A DNA stretch of 64,000 bases, taken from assembly GCA_036429605.1 (NCBI GenBank), contig JAVFKD010000015.1, forward strand, positions 1-64,000. The letters run 5' to 3'. Positions 46,508-57,178 of this stretch are shown one piece after another. Both the position numbers and the translations under genes were made by a program. The stretch is from Cladobotryum mycophilum. Taxonomy: Eukaryota; Ascomycota; Sordariomycetes; Hypocreales; Hypocreaceae. Positions within the stretch are counted from its first letter, which is position 1. The number at the start of each line of letters is the position of its first letter. Under the pieces are notes generated by a model. The model did no database searches and was not told the origin of the DNA. It was given only the letters and a program-made list of their open reading frames with translations.

Positions 46508-47134
46508 GGTTGAAGGTATTGCAATGTGGGTTTTTTTGCCTATAAAATCGATATTAGGCGGGGTTATTGTGTGTGGTGAGGTAGCTTCTCGAAGCTATGA
46601 AATCGGGTGGTTATGAGGTTATACTGAAGCCCCTGACTTTCTCCTTCTCAACGTAATCCACAATCACAACACTCATGGATTTCAACACATCCAGACAAGA
46701 TATATAAAATTCCTTGATTATATAGTATCTTTAGTATATGAAATTGATTTTATGATTTTCTTAATATTTATATTATGTCTTTTTGATTTTTAGTGGAATT
46801 TTAAAGTATATATAATTACTTGATTGCTGTGTAAAGCTGTAAGAAAGAAGTTGAAAAATCATCTGCTAGTACAGTGAAAATTTTTCAGGCGTGAATTGAC
46901 CTCATAGCTCACTAAATAATAGCGGTTATAGCACTATAACCACTATAAATATAGCACCTTTAGTAATTAAAAAACTTTTAGCAGTAACCCCACTATATTA
47001 TAGCAGATACAGTCACTAAAGCCCCCTGTAAATATAGCATCTCATTCACTAAAGCCTACTATAACCTATCCTATACCAAAATAACCCAAATTTCTCAAAG
47101 CATCAGATCAACTTCAACACCACATATCACAACA
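46508..47134. other. AT-rich gap between the two convergent Harbinger genes
   Basis: About 630 bp with short tandem near-repeats of a tatagcacta/ctataaatatagca type around 46920-47040. It holds the 3' ends of both transposon genes. No frame. Confidence 0.5.
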
Positions 47135-48427
47135 TCACCACTTCCTCCCACCTTCAAAAGCCCTCATCCCCCCTTCATCTTCATTTTCATCGCTTGAGTC
47201 ATCCAAACCTTCCCCTACATCATCAAATTCATCATTTTCATCATTTTCATCATCCTTTTCCTCCATATAACTTCTATATGAGTCCCAGTTCGCTCTTGCA
47301 ATATGGTCACGCAGATCTCGAGGCGAACTATTGCGGATAACCTCAGCTGCTCTTTCTATGTCATACTGGAGTTCATCAGGGACGTATTTTGAACTCTCAT
47401 CTCCTGGAATACCATCTTTTCTAATGAAATTCCATAGGCCTGTTGTCGCATACACTATCTTAACCTGGTCTCCGAAGCTATACTCTGGTGGGTTGTCTCT
47501 GAGGATCTTGAACTTGCGTTTTAACCCGCCAAACGTCTGTTCGATGATAATCCGCAGGCGAGCATGCCGTAAGTTATACAGTTCTTCTTTCGTCTCCGGC
47601 TTGTTCAAAGCGTCCCTCCAGTCCTGCAAATGATAGCGAGTGTTTGGGTATGGTACTAATAGACCTGGCTGTATTCCAAAACCAGCGTCCCCTAGGTAGC
47701 AACGACCGTCAGGAATCCTGAACCCGTGAAGAAAGGCAAGGCGGCAAAGACGAGCATCATGAAGGCGACCTTCCCCTCCCGCGAGAATGTACGTAAATGT
47801 TCTATCAAAACGAACAGCCGCGAATACATTCTGCGTAAGCTTATTTTTCCTGTTCCAGAATTTATGCTGATATTTTGCAGGAACATGCGCTGCCACATGG
47901 GTCCCATCAATGGCACCAATACAACCGGAAAACGCAGCATGCTTTGGCTCCAGTTCAACCTCTGGGGATAGCGATGCTTCATTTGGTTGGGTGACAAACT
48001 CAAGGTGTAGTTTCCTCATAGGATCAATGACCTCGTGGAATACTGACGAGACAGTGCTTTGAGCAATTTTGAAGAAGAACGCTGTTTCCCGTTGTGTTGC
48101 CCCAAACACCATAACGAACAAGAAGACCATAATTTTATGCTCAACAGTTTGATAACGAGTGTCGGCCAACTGTGTGTTCAAGCGCAGCCATTTGCAGAGC
48201 TTAGCAAATATTGCCTTTTCCATTCGAAAAAGGTATGTGAAGACAACATTTGGGCTATTAAGCAGTGAAATTATATGCAAATTCGCTGCCTCCGGTCCCC
48301 CTTCGTGTATCCTTTGACGGCTGACCTCATTGTCTTCGGCGCTCTCGATGGCGCTTTCTAGAAATGTCAGTTTGAAGCCAAGGGCTATCAAACTGACGTA
48401 TAGTTGCATAAGAAGGTCAGTCACCAT
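47135..48427 (-). CDS. Harbinger transposase (DDE superfamily nuclease)
   Basis: 430 residues, single exon. A helix-turn-helix-like region lies at about 90-135 (TAFFFKIAQSTVSSVFHEVI). The DDE_Tnp_4 core (PF13359) shows D174 in GCIGAIDGTH, D247 in CYLGDAGFG and E296 in IIIEQTFGGLKRKF. The C-terminus is strongly acidic (Asp/Glu/Asn-rich from about residue 385). It would excise and insert the element with its Myb-like partner. All three catalytic residues are present and there are no lesions. Confidence 0.93.
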   Translation of the reverse strand: MVTDLLMQLYVSLIALGFKLTFLESAIESAEDNEVSRQRIHEGGPEAANLHIISLLNSPNVVFTYLFRMEKAIFAKLCKWLRLNTQLADTRYQTVEHKIMVFLFVMVFGATQRETAFFFKIAQSTVSSVFHEVIDPMRKLHLEFVTQPNEASLSPEVELEPKHAAFSGCIGAIDGTHVAAHVPAKYQHKFWNRKNKLTQNVFAAVRFDRTFTYILAGGEGRLHDARLCRLAFLHGFRIPDGRCYLGDAGFGIQPGLLVPYPNTRYHLQDWRDALNKPETKEELYNLRHARLRIIIEQTFGGLKRKFKILRDNPPEYSFGDQVKIVYATTGLWNFIRKDGIPGDESSKYVPDELQYDIERAAEVIRNSSPRDLRDHIARANWDSYRSYMEEKDDENDENDEFDDVGEGLDDSSDENEDEGGMRAFEGGRKW

Positions 48428-48764
48428 TTCTGCGTTGTTGTGGTTATGATTAATATCTCGAATTCAAAGCTGACGTTCCGCAAGCCACAGCTCGAACTCG
48501 AGGATCAAGTTATCCCTCTTTTTTGGGGGATAACATACGGCAGAATCTGGTCACCTAATGAGGGATAGTTGCCAAGTCACTACGATCAAACAAGCAAGGC
48601 GTCAGAAGATACATTTTCAAATTTGCATAACTTTGGAGCGGAGGATGCCGTTGGATTAGTACAGGTCATAGTTCTCAAAATGGTAATCCGGCCCTGTGTT
48701 ATTCTTTTTCTGCCCCACATCTTGCATTTTTCTTATGCTAATCCTCTGGCCGATCTGGCCCTAA

Positions 48765-50787
48765 ACAAGCAAGCAAAAGAGTTGGTTCAACCGTTTGCAT
48801 CAAACAAACGTTCTGGCTTGGCTTGTGAAGGTAGTAGTTGACGAAAAAAATGGTTTCGGCTTCTACGGTACACTTTCTTCTTTCCGTACCTGGAGCAAAC
48901 CGTTATGGCAAATCAACCCAACTCCACACCATTGAAAACGGGGAGATCCACATGTTCATGGGAACATCCGTATTCATTCATCCATTCCTCATGGACATAT
49001 TAGTCCACTTGTCCATTCCATCTACGACCTTGAAACCTGTTGATCATCCCCCCGGGACAAGGGCTTAAGCTTCATCACTCAGCTCAACACAACTATTGAA
49101 CCTATCCTCCCCCTCCATCGTTGGGCACAACTCAAAAAGAAAACATACCTGCTGCTGCCCGACTGAACGTGAGGTCCAGAATGCGCAATTAGGGGGCGTT
49201 TTTTTGTTTTTAGCCGGGGGGAACGCCATGTTTGTGTCCAGACCCCAAGTTTATGTAGGTATGTATGTATGTATGTATGTATGTGTATTCGCACGTAGCC
49301 ATCTCCGCCATCCAAACGGAAACTCTCGACGCCTTTCCATCGTTTGACCCTTTTCAAACAGCCAACAAAAAAAGGAACAAATTCATGCACAAACGGATGT
49401 CACTTTTTTCTTTCTCGCTAGTAAAAACAAAAAAATATGATGAAAATGGGGAGAGGCTGCATATGCCACTTCCAACGATTGGTCATTCTTTTACCTAGAG
49501 CTTCAACCTAAGCGTCTCCCCATCCAGCCTTTGCTTGTCCAGACCCTCCCTCCGCCCATCTCCAACACTTCAAACACATTGCTCATGCATGCGTCAAAAC
49601 AAAAATGTCAGACCCTTTATTTTTTTCCCCTTCTCACGTCCTGTCACCGCAACCCCGTTGGAGGGCACATCGATCCGGACACCTGCCCCGACTGGCATCG
49701 TGCCAAGCCCCCCATGATATTGGCATCACCGCTCTTGGGGGGAGGGAAAAGGGAAACACGCACAACGCAACGTCAACGTCCAAAAAAGCCTACCCTAGTT
49801 TTGAATCCCGCTCTTTTATACCTCAAATCACAGTCATCTCCTTCCCACTCCGCCATATGCAACAAACCCACGTTCTGCTGCCCACATGTACCATTGGCCC
49901 TGTCGATCACCACCACGTCCTCTTCCCCCCTCTTCCCTTCACCTTCGCTTGTTACTCTAGAGTAGTATGTATGTATGTACACAAGTCTACTTGTATGATA
50001 CCCAAAAATTGTCTTGCCCGCAGCCGCCCGGAGTTCAAACATGCGTGTTTTGTGATTGGAGAAAATGCTACATACCTAGATAGATACTACAGTACAGTGA
50101 CCATGACAATCAATCCTTGCCCCAAGCCCACTTCGGGCACAGGGGAGCTTCATAATCCATGCCGTGAAACACAACTCAAGGGGGCCAGTGCAGTGTGCAG
50201 CGCAGTTGGCCCCTCAACACCATCAACCGCCCTTTCACGATACTCCACCCAAACCTCCCTCCCCCGAGACATCAACAACAAACCGACACTTCTCATCCAG
50301 TCAAATATCCCACGATCATTCTAAAAAATGCTCAAATAGGCGAATTCACTCATACAGCACCTGACACCCCCTTGTCCATAAAAACCATCCGACGCAAGGT
50401 ACACCACTACCTAGTACCTCAACGCCTCCTAGATTCCCGCTCATCATCTAGACCTCCTCAAACGCCACAACCAAGTTTCTTGCCATCGGCAACCTAGGCC
50501 TACCCCGCACAGTAATCAGCCACACTGGCCCAAGACGCGTCGTTTGCGTCGGCTACGTGATCAATCTAGACATATTTATGTAATGTCAACGTAACTGATA
50601 GCTCAGGGCGGTCTCGGCAGAATCCTCAATTTTCTTTTCCTATTCTTAGATTGGTAGCTTGTGCTTGTTTGCTTCCGTATCAGACGGTGCATAATCAACA
50701 AATCAGCTCCAATAATTATGCAATGCCAACGCCGCTTGCAGCCATACGTATAGGGGGTTCCATCATTAAATACTTCACATCACCCAA
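48765..50787. other. Non-coding 2 kb stretch
   Basis: No gene that I can support. It has a gtat microsatellite at 49258-49281. Open frames here have low-complexity, Pro/Ser/His-biased translations and no family resemblance. Confidence 0.45.
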
Positions 50788-52516
50788 TCAATTCCGCCAC
50801 AACCTGACAGCCTTGTCTGCTCCTCCGCTGCCGACTCTCTTTCCGTCCGGACTCCAATCGACCTGGAGAGATAAGAAAATGAGTCATCTAAAATGAGAGC
50901 GAGCGTCATGGGGAAAACTTACTGCAAATACTTCATCCTGATGGCCTGGCAAATCCGCAACCAGCTTACACGTAGCCAGTGACCACACTTTCAATGTCGT
51001 GTCCTTGGAGGCCGACACGAGCAGTCGGCTATCTGCAGAAAACGCACACTGGTAAATGGGTGCTACGTGACCGCGCAGCGTGTTGATAAACTTTCCATCC
51101 CTGCACACCATTAGCTGCGAACAAACTGGGCCCTGTAAATTAAACGAACGAACCTTGCCGTCCAAATCTTGGTGTGGTTGTCCCATCCTGTGCTGGCGAT
51201 AAGAATTCCATCGGGGGAAAAGGTTACGTGGTTGATGGCCTTTTGATGTCCTAGCATCCGTGTTATCGGCCTGGTATGTCCTCGTGTAGGCTCCCAAAGG
51301 TACATGGTGCAGTCCTCCGAGGCAGATACCAGACGTTCGGCGAGCTTGCCTTGAATCGTGGCCGCCTTTTCAAAACGCTCCTTGGCCTTTTTGCGCTTCT
51401 CCTCCTCCGTGGTCGGTGTAGGTAAGTGATCAAAGTATCCGGTCCGTATCGCAAAGTCAGTCGACAAGGCCAAGTGGTTTACCCAATGAGCGTGCGAATA
51501 GTAGGTGCGCACAAGCGTTCCCTTTGCTGCGTCCCATACTTTGATGCTCTTGTCATGGCTCGCCGAGTAGATGAACCCTGATCCTCCCCATCGAACACAG
51601 CTGATGTTGCCCTTGTGCCCTGACAAGACAAGCTCGGTCTGACCAGTATTTGTTGACCACACCCGAACCGTTCCATCTTTGCTGGCACTTGCTAGTCGTG
51701 GTCCGTTCTCCCAAAGGTGATATGGCTCCCACGCAACATTGCTCACCCGCTTTGTATGACCGGTGAGCGCCCCTGAGTTGATGGCCTTTCCTGTCTCTGG
51801 GTCCCAGAGGCGCACAGTCTTGTCCATGCTTCCGGTAGCAAGAATCTTCCCATCAGGGGACCAAGCAACGCATAGAACCCAATGAGTGTGTCCCGACAGC
51901 GTGTATTTTGGCGTGCCCGTTTCCGTATCCCATATCCGGGCAGTATTGTCTCCTGCTCCGGTAGCTAGCAAACCGCTGGTTGCAGGGCTAAATTGAGCTG
52001 CCAAGATTGCTTCTCCATGGCCTGGGATTCTATGCGACATTCGGGAGACGGCCTGTACTCTGAACACAGACTGTGGCTCGGCGCTCAGCGTCAGTGTCAT
52101 TTCGGCCGGCTCATCGATGCCATGACTTTTCAGCAGTTCGACGAGGTCCGTCGGGTATTGGTCAACGATGATGTCGGTCCCTGGTATGTGTATTCTAAAC
52201 CGGTAGGGAATGAAGTCTTCCTTCTCCTAAAGATACTCAGTAAAAAAAAAAAAAAGATCAAAAAAAGTTTGCATCGATGCGCCGAGCGTACCCTGGAAAG
52301 AACTGTATTCAAAAGGAGCGACAGGTTCCTTTCTGAAGCATCGGCTAGAGGAACTTCCACCACGTCTTCCATCTGCAGGCCATCAATATCGACGAATCGA
52401 GCTCTAAAGGTCCCCTCTAGACCTTCTGATGGCTCTGTAACATCTTGTTGAATCCGGGATCGTTCGAGATTATCGCGCTTCTGGCGCTTGGATGGGGGTG
52501 GTACAACTGTCGCCAT
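50788..52516 (-). CDS. RSA4: Ribosome assembly protein Rsa4 / Notchless (NLE1)
   Basis: Four exons: 52516-52292, 52226-51154, 51100-50923 and 50862-50788, with introns of 65, 53 and 60 bp, give 516 residues, the normal size. The N-terminal NLE ubiquitin-like domain (about residues 30-125; EKEDFIPYRFRIHIPGTDII and VDQYPTDLVELLKSHGID) is followed by a WD40 propeller (GHGEAILAAQFSP onward, ending KAVRLWRN). The family joins pre-60S particles in the nucleolus and is the hook pulled by the Rea1/Midasin AAA ATPase. The second intron has an uncommon donor (GTTCGT), but the join ARDGKFINTLRGH is exactly that of the family. No lesions. Expected to be essential. Confidence 0.95.
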
Positions 52517-52749
52517 GGTAAATATTTAACTGATAGCTCTCTCGATTATCGATCGTGTTGATTCTATGATCAAGCTGGTGATGAAATTGGGTAGCAAGGG
52601 AAGGCCATGGTGGGGGCAGCATGGCAAAAAAACTGGGAAAATTTGGGCGGTGAGATGAATGTGGGGGCGTGCAGGGACAAATAGGCGTTCAACAAGATAA
52701 GCATGCGGGAGGATTATAAAAAGGCCTTGATAATTTAATTCCTTCATTG

Positions 52750-53775
52750 TCATTGCTGAATATCAGGCTGTGCAGGCATGGGGCCCCGGTGTCCTCGAAT
52801 CCGTTTTGGCGGATTTGAATAGTGCTGGAATTGTTGCATCGTCATTCCTGTAAGCGAGACTTGGGCGTGGTTTGGATTCTGGGCCAGTTGGAAGTGTGCT
52901 TCCTGCATCAGCGGCTGAATCTGAGCTTGTGCATCCTGCGGCAGTTGCTGTTGGGGTAGAGGTTGTTGGGTCACATCTTGCTGCAGCACGGGTTCGGTTT
53001 GCCGCCGTTGTCGTCGCGCCCGCTGTTTCTGTGTAGTAACCTGCTTGCGGCTCTTGTCCACCTCTAGGTGTCTCTTGTCCTGGGCCTCTTGTCTCTTTTG
53101 ACGCTGCCAATCTTCATTCTGCACGGCGTATATGGCGGCCAGCCTGAGCTGCAGCTGGGCCAGAGCATTCAATCGGTCGGGTTGGGACATTTTTCGGTAG
53201 TCAGTCTTAAGCTGATGGAAAGTGTCGCCGGTGAGACGAAGACTCGACTCCGAGATACCTGCAAGCTGCAGCGCTGTCGAGGTCTCGGTATCGAGTCGGG
53301 GGCCATCGTCTGTAACGGTCAGCAGGCAAGCCGTGCTTGGCAATTGAGGAGAAAGCTTACCCGGCTGATCCTCCAAATCGTTCCCCTCATCATCACTGCC
53401 CTCAGAAGGAGTCGGAGGCTCTGGGGTTCCTGGAGCATGGTTGTGCTGGTCGCATGAAATAGTCAAGACCCAGCCTCCTATCGTCTTGCGGTTGACGGCT
53501 TTGGCTTTCCACGGGCAGTCCGTCTTTTTTGTCGTGGTCTTGTGCTTTGTGGCCATGCACTTGTAAGGTCGCCCCCCACGATCGCAGACGAGATCGCATC
53601 TGACTATTTCGTTTCCTGGGACGTCGGCACCACCCATGCGGGAGCGGTGGCTTCTAGCTTTGACTATCTTGTAGCCTTCCTTTTCCATTCGACCGTTGAG
53701 CTCCTTCATCAGGTCTTCGTATGAATTGAAGATGCCCGAATGGGGCACTGCCACTGCCTCCAGTATTCCGAACAT
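52750..53775 (-). CDS. FAR1-type zinc-binding domain protein, likely transcription regulator
   Basis: The N-terminal 115 residues hold a FAR1/WRKY-GCM1-like DNA-binding domain: a Cys/His array with IVRCDLVCDRGG, KKTDCPWKAKAV and WVLTISCDQHNH. No MULE transposase core follows; instead there is an acidic linker, a helical region and a Gln-rich C-terminus (QQPLPQQQLPQDAQAQIQ), as in activators. This is what a domesticated Mutator-derived DNA-binding protein looks like. A likely 51-bp intron (53310-53360, GTAAGC...TGCTGACC...TACAG) is a multiple of three and stop-free, so both spliced (324 residues) and retained (341 residues) forms can be translated. Divergently transcribed from MSH4. Confidence 0.75.
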   Translation of the reverse strand: MFGILEAVAVPHSGIFNSYEDLMKELNGRMEKEGYKIVKARSHRSRMGGADVPGNEIVRCDLVCDRGGRPYKCMATKHKTTTKKTDCPWKAKAVNRKTIGGWVLTISCDQHNHAPGTPEPPTPSEGSDDEGNDLEDQPGKLSPQLPSTACLLTVTDDGPRLDTETSTALQLAGISESSLRLTGDTFHQLKTDYRKMSQPDRLNALAQLQLRLAAIYAVQNEDWQRQKRQEAQDKRHLEVDKSRKQVTTQKQRARRQRRQTEPVLQQDVTQQPLPQQQLPQDAQAQIQPLMQEAHFQLAQNPNHAQVSLTGMTMQQFQHYSNPPKRIRGHRGPMPAQPDIQQ

Positions 53776-54202
53776 GATGATGCGATCTGATGGATGGACG
53801 CGTCCGCTATGGCAGAAGAGGTGCCAATTTCGAGTGATACTGTGTGAACAATGAGAGAAGAAGTTGGCGGGGGATGGATGGTTTGAGAAGATACGGCTAG
53901 ACTGTTTGGGCGGTGAATTTAGCGAGCAAGACAGCGGGGGATTCCAGCTGTGTCACTTGGATGGATCACTGAACGACCCCACTGAAGAGTTCCAGCTTGG
54001 AGTTGGCGATCCAGCCAGAGCTTGCCGTTTTCGTTCCTCTCCGAGTGGAAGGAAGGAGCGTCTTCTTCAGGTACTTTCCAAGTTATTCAACGCCGTTGAA
54101 GATTTTTTTATATCTCAACATTGTCTTCCTTCACCATATGCCACTCTTGAGAAGTCAATGTAATGCAGCTCCTTTTCCGCATGGCAGCATAATACATTCA
54201 TC
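53776..54202. promoter_or_regulatory. Shared divergent promoter region of the FAR1-domain gene and MSH4
   Basis: 427 bp between two diverging start codons; it must hold both promoters. No obvious TATA box or operator stands out. Confidence 0.5.
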
Positions 54203-57055
54203 ATGTCGTTTGCATCTCCAGCCCCGCCGAGCCCAGGCAGTTCTACATCATCCTACTTTCGCAGTTCCGCCGTTCCACAAAGCTCAGTTGTTACTCATTC
54301 TCCCGAAAGCGACGGGTTTGGTATTGATAGCCCAGACTCTGACCCTAGACGCCGGATCGAGTATGCTCCCTCTGTCTCTACCTCGAGACCGAGCACATCA
54401 CGAACAGACTCAAAAACTACCGCCACACGACTGAGCATTGCTTTAGGTTGCTAGTCTCGACCATCTACGCCATCAATACTCGGAAACACTGAAGCGCACA
54501 CCATCATTTGCGCAATTAGTGAATCACGTGGGGTTTCCCCCTTAGTTGGTCTCGCCTTTATCAATGTGATTCTGGGTGAAGTCATACTCAGCCAAATATT
54601 CGACACTCAATCCTACATCAAGGCCGTTCACAGGATACAGATGGTAGCTCCATCCCACATCCTTTTTACCGCTGCTGCTTGTCCTCCCAACGTACCTGGT
54701 ACTCTATACTTGCTCCTCAGACACTTGCTCCCAGAAGCACAAATAGAATCAGTTGATAGGTCGGCATGGTCTGCAAGCGCAGGCCTAGACTATCTCCAAA
54801 ACCTGGCCTTTCAAAGCGATGTGGAACCTATCAAAATTGCCATTCACGGAAAATACTATTCAATATGCAGCCTGGCAGCGGTAAGATCCCGCGTCTTGCT
54901 GGCATTCATCGCTAATCACAATAGGCAATGACATACATTGAACATCACTTTACGATGAGCTTTAGCCCTCATTCCTTACGCATAAAATATCAGCCCTCTG
55001 ATGATACTATGATGATTGACATTGCCACAATCCAATCCTTGGAGATTATGCAAAACCTGAAGAATCCCAAGTCGAAAGAATCCTTACTTGGACTGTTGAA
55101 TCATACACTAACCCACATGGGATTCCGGATGCTTCGTAGCAACCTGCTTCAACCACCAACAGTCTATGAATCATTCATAGAACACCGCTACCAAGCAGTA
55201 CAAGAGTTAGTGTCCAACGAGGAGATATTTCGGGAGACCCGAAAAGGTATGGATCCGAGTCCAGGTGCTTCGGTTCACTGACCATCCTAGCTCTCAAGTC
55301 GTTTGATGATGTTGAGAAACTGTTGACAAAGGTATTATCTCCAGCTTGTTGAGCTTTAGAGGCTAATCAGTATAGCTCATCCTCATCCGTAAAAAACATG
55401 CCTGAATCAGAAGAGGAAATTACTCAGGTCCTCATGGTCAAGAGTTTTCTCGAATCAGTTTCCGAGCTATATCGAGCTCTTCTTCCAGCCCAAAGTCATC
55501 TACTGGTCAAATGTTTTGAGTTGTGCGATCCCAAGTGGACCGTTCCCATCTTGAACAATATCAAAATAGTCATTGAGCCTAATGTTAGATACATGAAGTC
55601 GGCCCTAGATCTGAGAAATCAGAGAGCATTTGCAGTCAGGTCTGGTATCGATGCCATGTTGGATGTATCCCGCCAGACGTACAAAGAGCTCACCGAAGAA
55701 ATTCATATCCATGTGGACCGGCTCAATGGTAGTACGTCTTGATGCTACGATATTCTGTACTAACATTTCCCAGAGGAGCACAAGCTTGCCGCAAGCCTCA
55801 AGTTTGACAATGGTCGCAAGTATTGGCTTCGCGTGAGAATGACCGATCTCGATGGTGGCCCGTTGCCCGAAAGTCTAATCAACATTGTTAGAAAGAAGGA
55901 CATCATTCAATGCCAGACGCTTGACCTCGTCAAACTGAATCGCCGAATTACAGACATATCCAACGAGATAGCCAGACGAAGTAGGGTTATCATCCAGGAC
56001 CTGATAAAGGAGCTCAGAAAAGAGGCTCCACACCTGTTTAAAGTCTGCGAATCTATTGCCCTTGTTGATATGCTAGCTTCTTTTGGCCAACTTGCCAGCA
56101 TCCGGGACTATGTGTGCCCTGAGATTGGTGATACCCTAGCTATGAACAAGGGTAGACATCCAGTTCTGGACAACGTAAGTCTACCATCCGGGTTTTCATC
56201 AAAAAGCTGACTGGTTAGACACTATCTGGAGATTATGTGCCAAATGACTACTACGCGACGCCAGAACAATACCGCTTTCACATTGTCACTGGATGCAACA
56301 TGAGCGGCAAGAGCACTTATATACGAGCCGTGGCTCTTTTACAAATAATGGCTCAAGTAGGCTCTTTTGTTCCTGCTGAATTCGCTTCCTTTTCTATTAT
56401 CCACAACATATTTGCGCGAATCTCTACGGATGACAGCATTGAAGAGAGTTTGTCAACCTTTTCCTTGGAGATGCGTGAAATGAACTTTATTCTAAAGAAT
56501 GTGAACGGTAAGAGTATTGCGATAATTGATGAACTAGGTCGCGGAACGAGTACGAGAGATGGCCTTGCCATTGCGCTCGCCATGTCAGAGGCCCTCATTG
56601 ACAGCCACGCATCTGTCTGGTTTGCAACGCACTTTGTTGAGCTTGCCCGTGTCCTTGGCGAACGTTCAGGGGTTATAAATCTTCACCTCAAGTCTGATAC
56701 TACAACCGACAGTAATGGAATGCCTCGATTGACGATGCGATACAGAGCGACGGATGGTACAGTTGACACCAGCCAGCACTACGGTATCAATCTTGCTCGT
56801 GCAATGGGCCTGCCTGCGAGTTTCATTCAAAAGGCCGAGGAGGTTGCTAAAGACTTGAGACAGAAGAGAGAAGCTAACCAGCGGAATTCGGAGTCGCGCA
56901 AGGTCCTAGCCCGGCGAAAGATTGTCTTGACCCTTTATGAAGCACTGAAGCAGGCAAACAATTCGGATAGCGAAGATGCCCTTCCAAGGCACCTTGAGCA
57001 ACTTCAAGTAGAGTTTATTAGGCGCATGGAGGAGGTTGAGAGTGGGAATATGTAA
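54203..57055 (+). CDS. MSH4: Meiotic MutS homologue MSH4, with possible lesions
   Basis: Six exon blocks separated by introns 54881-54924, 55247-55290, 55333-55376, 55729-55773 and 56175-56218 (all 44-45 bp) encode a MutS protein. The N-terminus is Ser/Thr/Pro-rich; then come CAISESRGVSPLVGLAFINV, the lever and clamp region, Walker A with TGCNMSGKST (the Cys variant is typical of MSH4), DELGRGTSTRDGLAIA (Walker B) and FATHFVELAR. The mismatch-binding N-terminal domain is absent, as in MSH4. With MSH5 it stabilises meiotic recombination intermediates. Two problems: in-frame TAG 54452-54454, and a one-base excess at the A6 run 55392-55397 after LILIR. Alternative introns (54374-54454 with weak GTCTCT donor; 55333-55371) would avoid both, so the gene may be intact. 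Confidence 0.88.
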
Positions 57056-57178
57056 TGGCACCGATTTGACATTGAGCTACACTACATGTTGCTGATATTT
57101 GATGATTCAATTATTATCTAACTCTATCTGTTTACATTCCAACGCCAGTCATGCAAAAGTCTATCATGTATAAATATG

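Larger units (their letters stand above)
45184..48761. mobile_element. Complete PIF/Harbinger DNA transposon
   Basis: The 3578-bp element has perfect 30-bp terminal inverted repeats (gggccagatcggccagagga at the start; 45184-45213 and 48732-48761). A 3-bp TAA target duplication flanks it (45181-45183 and 48762-48764), as expected for this superfamily. It carries the two standard genes, a Myb/SANT-like protein (plus) and a DDE nuclease (minus), in convergent orientation with a 0.6 kb AT-rich gap between. Both frames are intact and the TIRs are identical, so this is a young and possibly active copy. Confidence 0.95.

Noticed and set aside
49605..50324. 239-codon plus-strand frame
   Set aside because: Composition is Pro/Ser/His-rich and irregular, overlaps other frames of equal quality and resembles no family.
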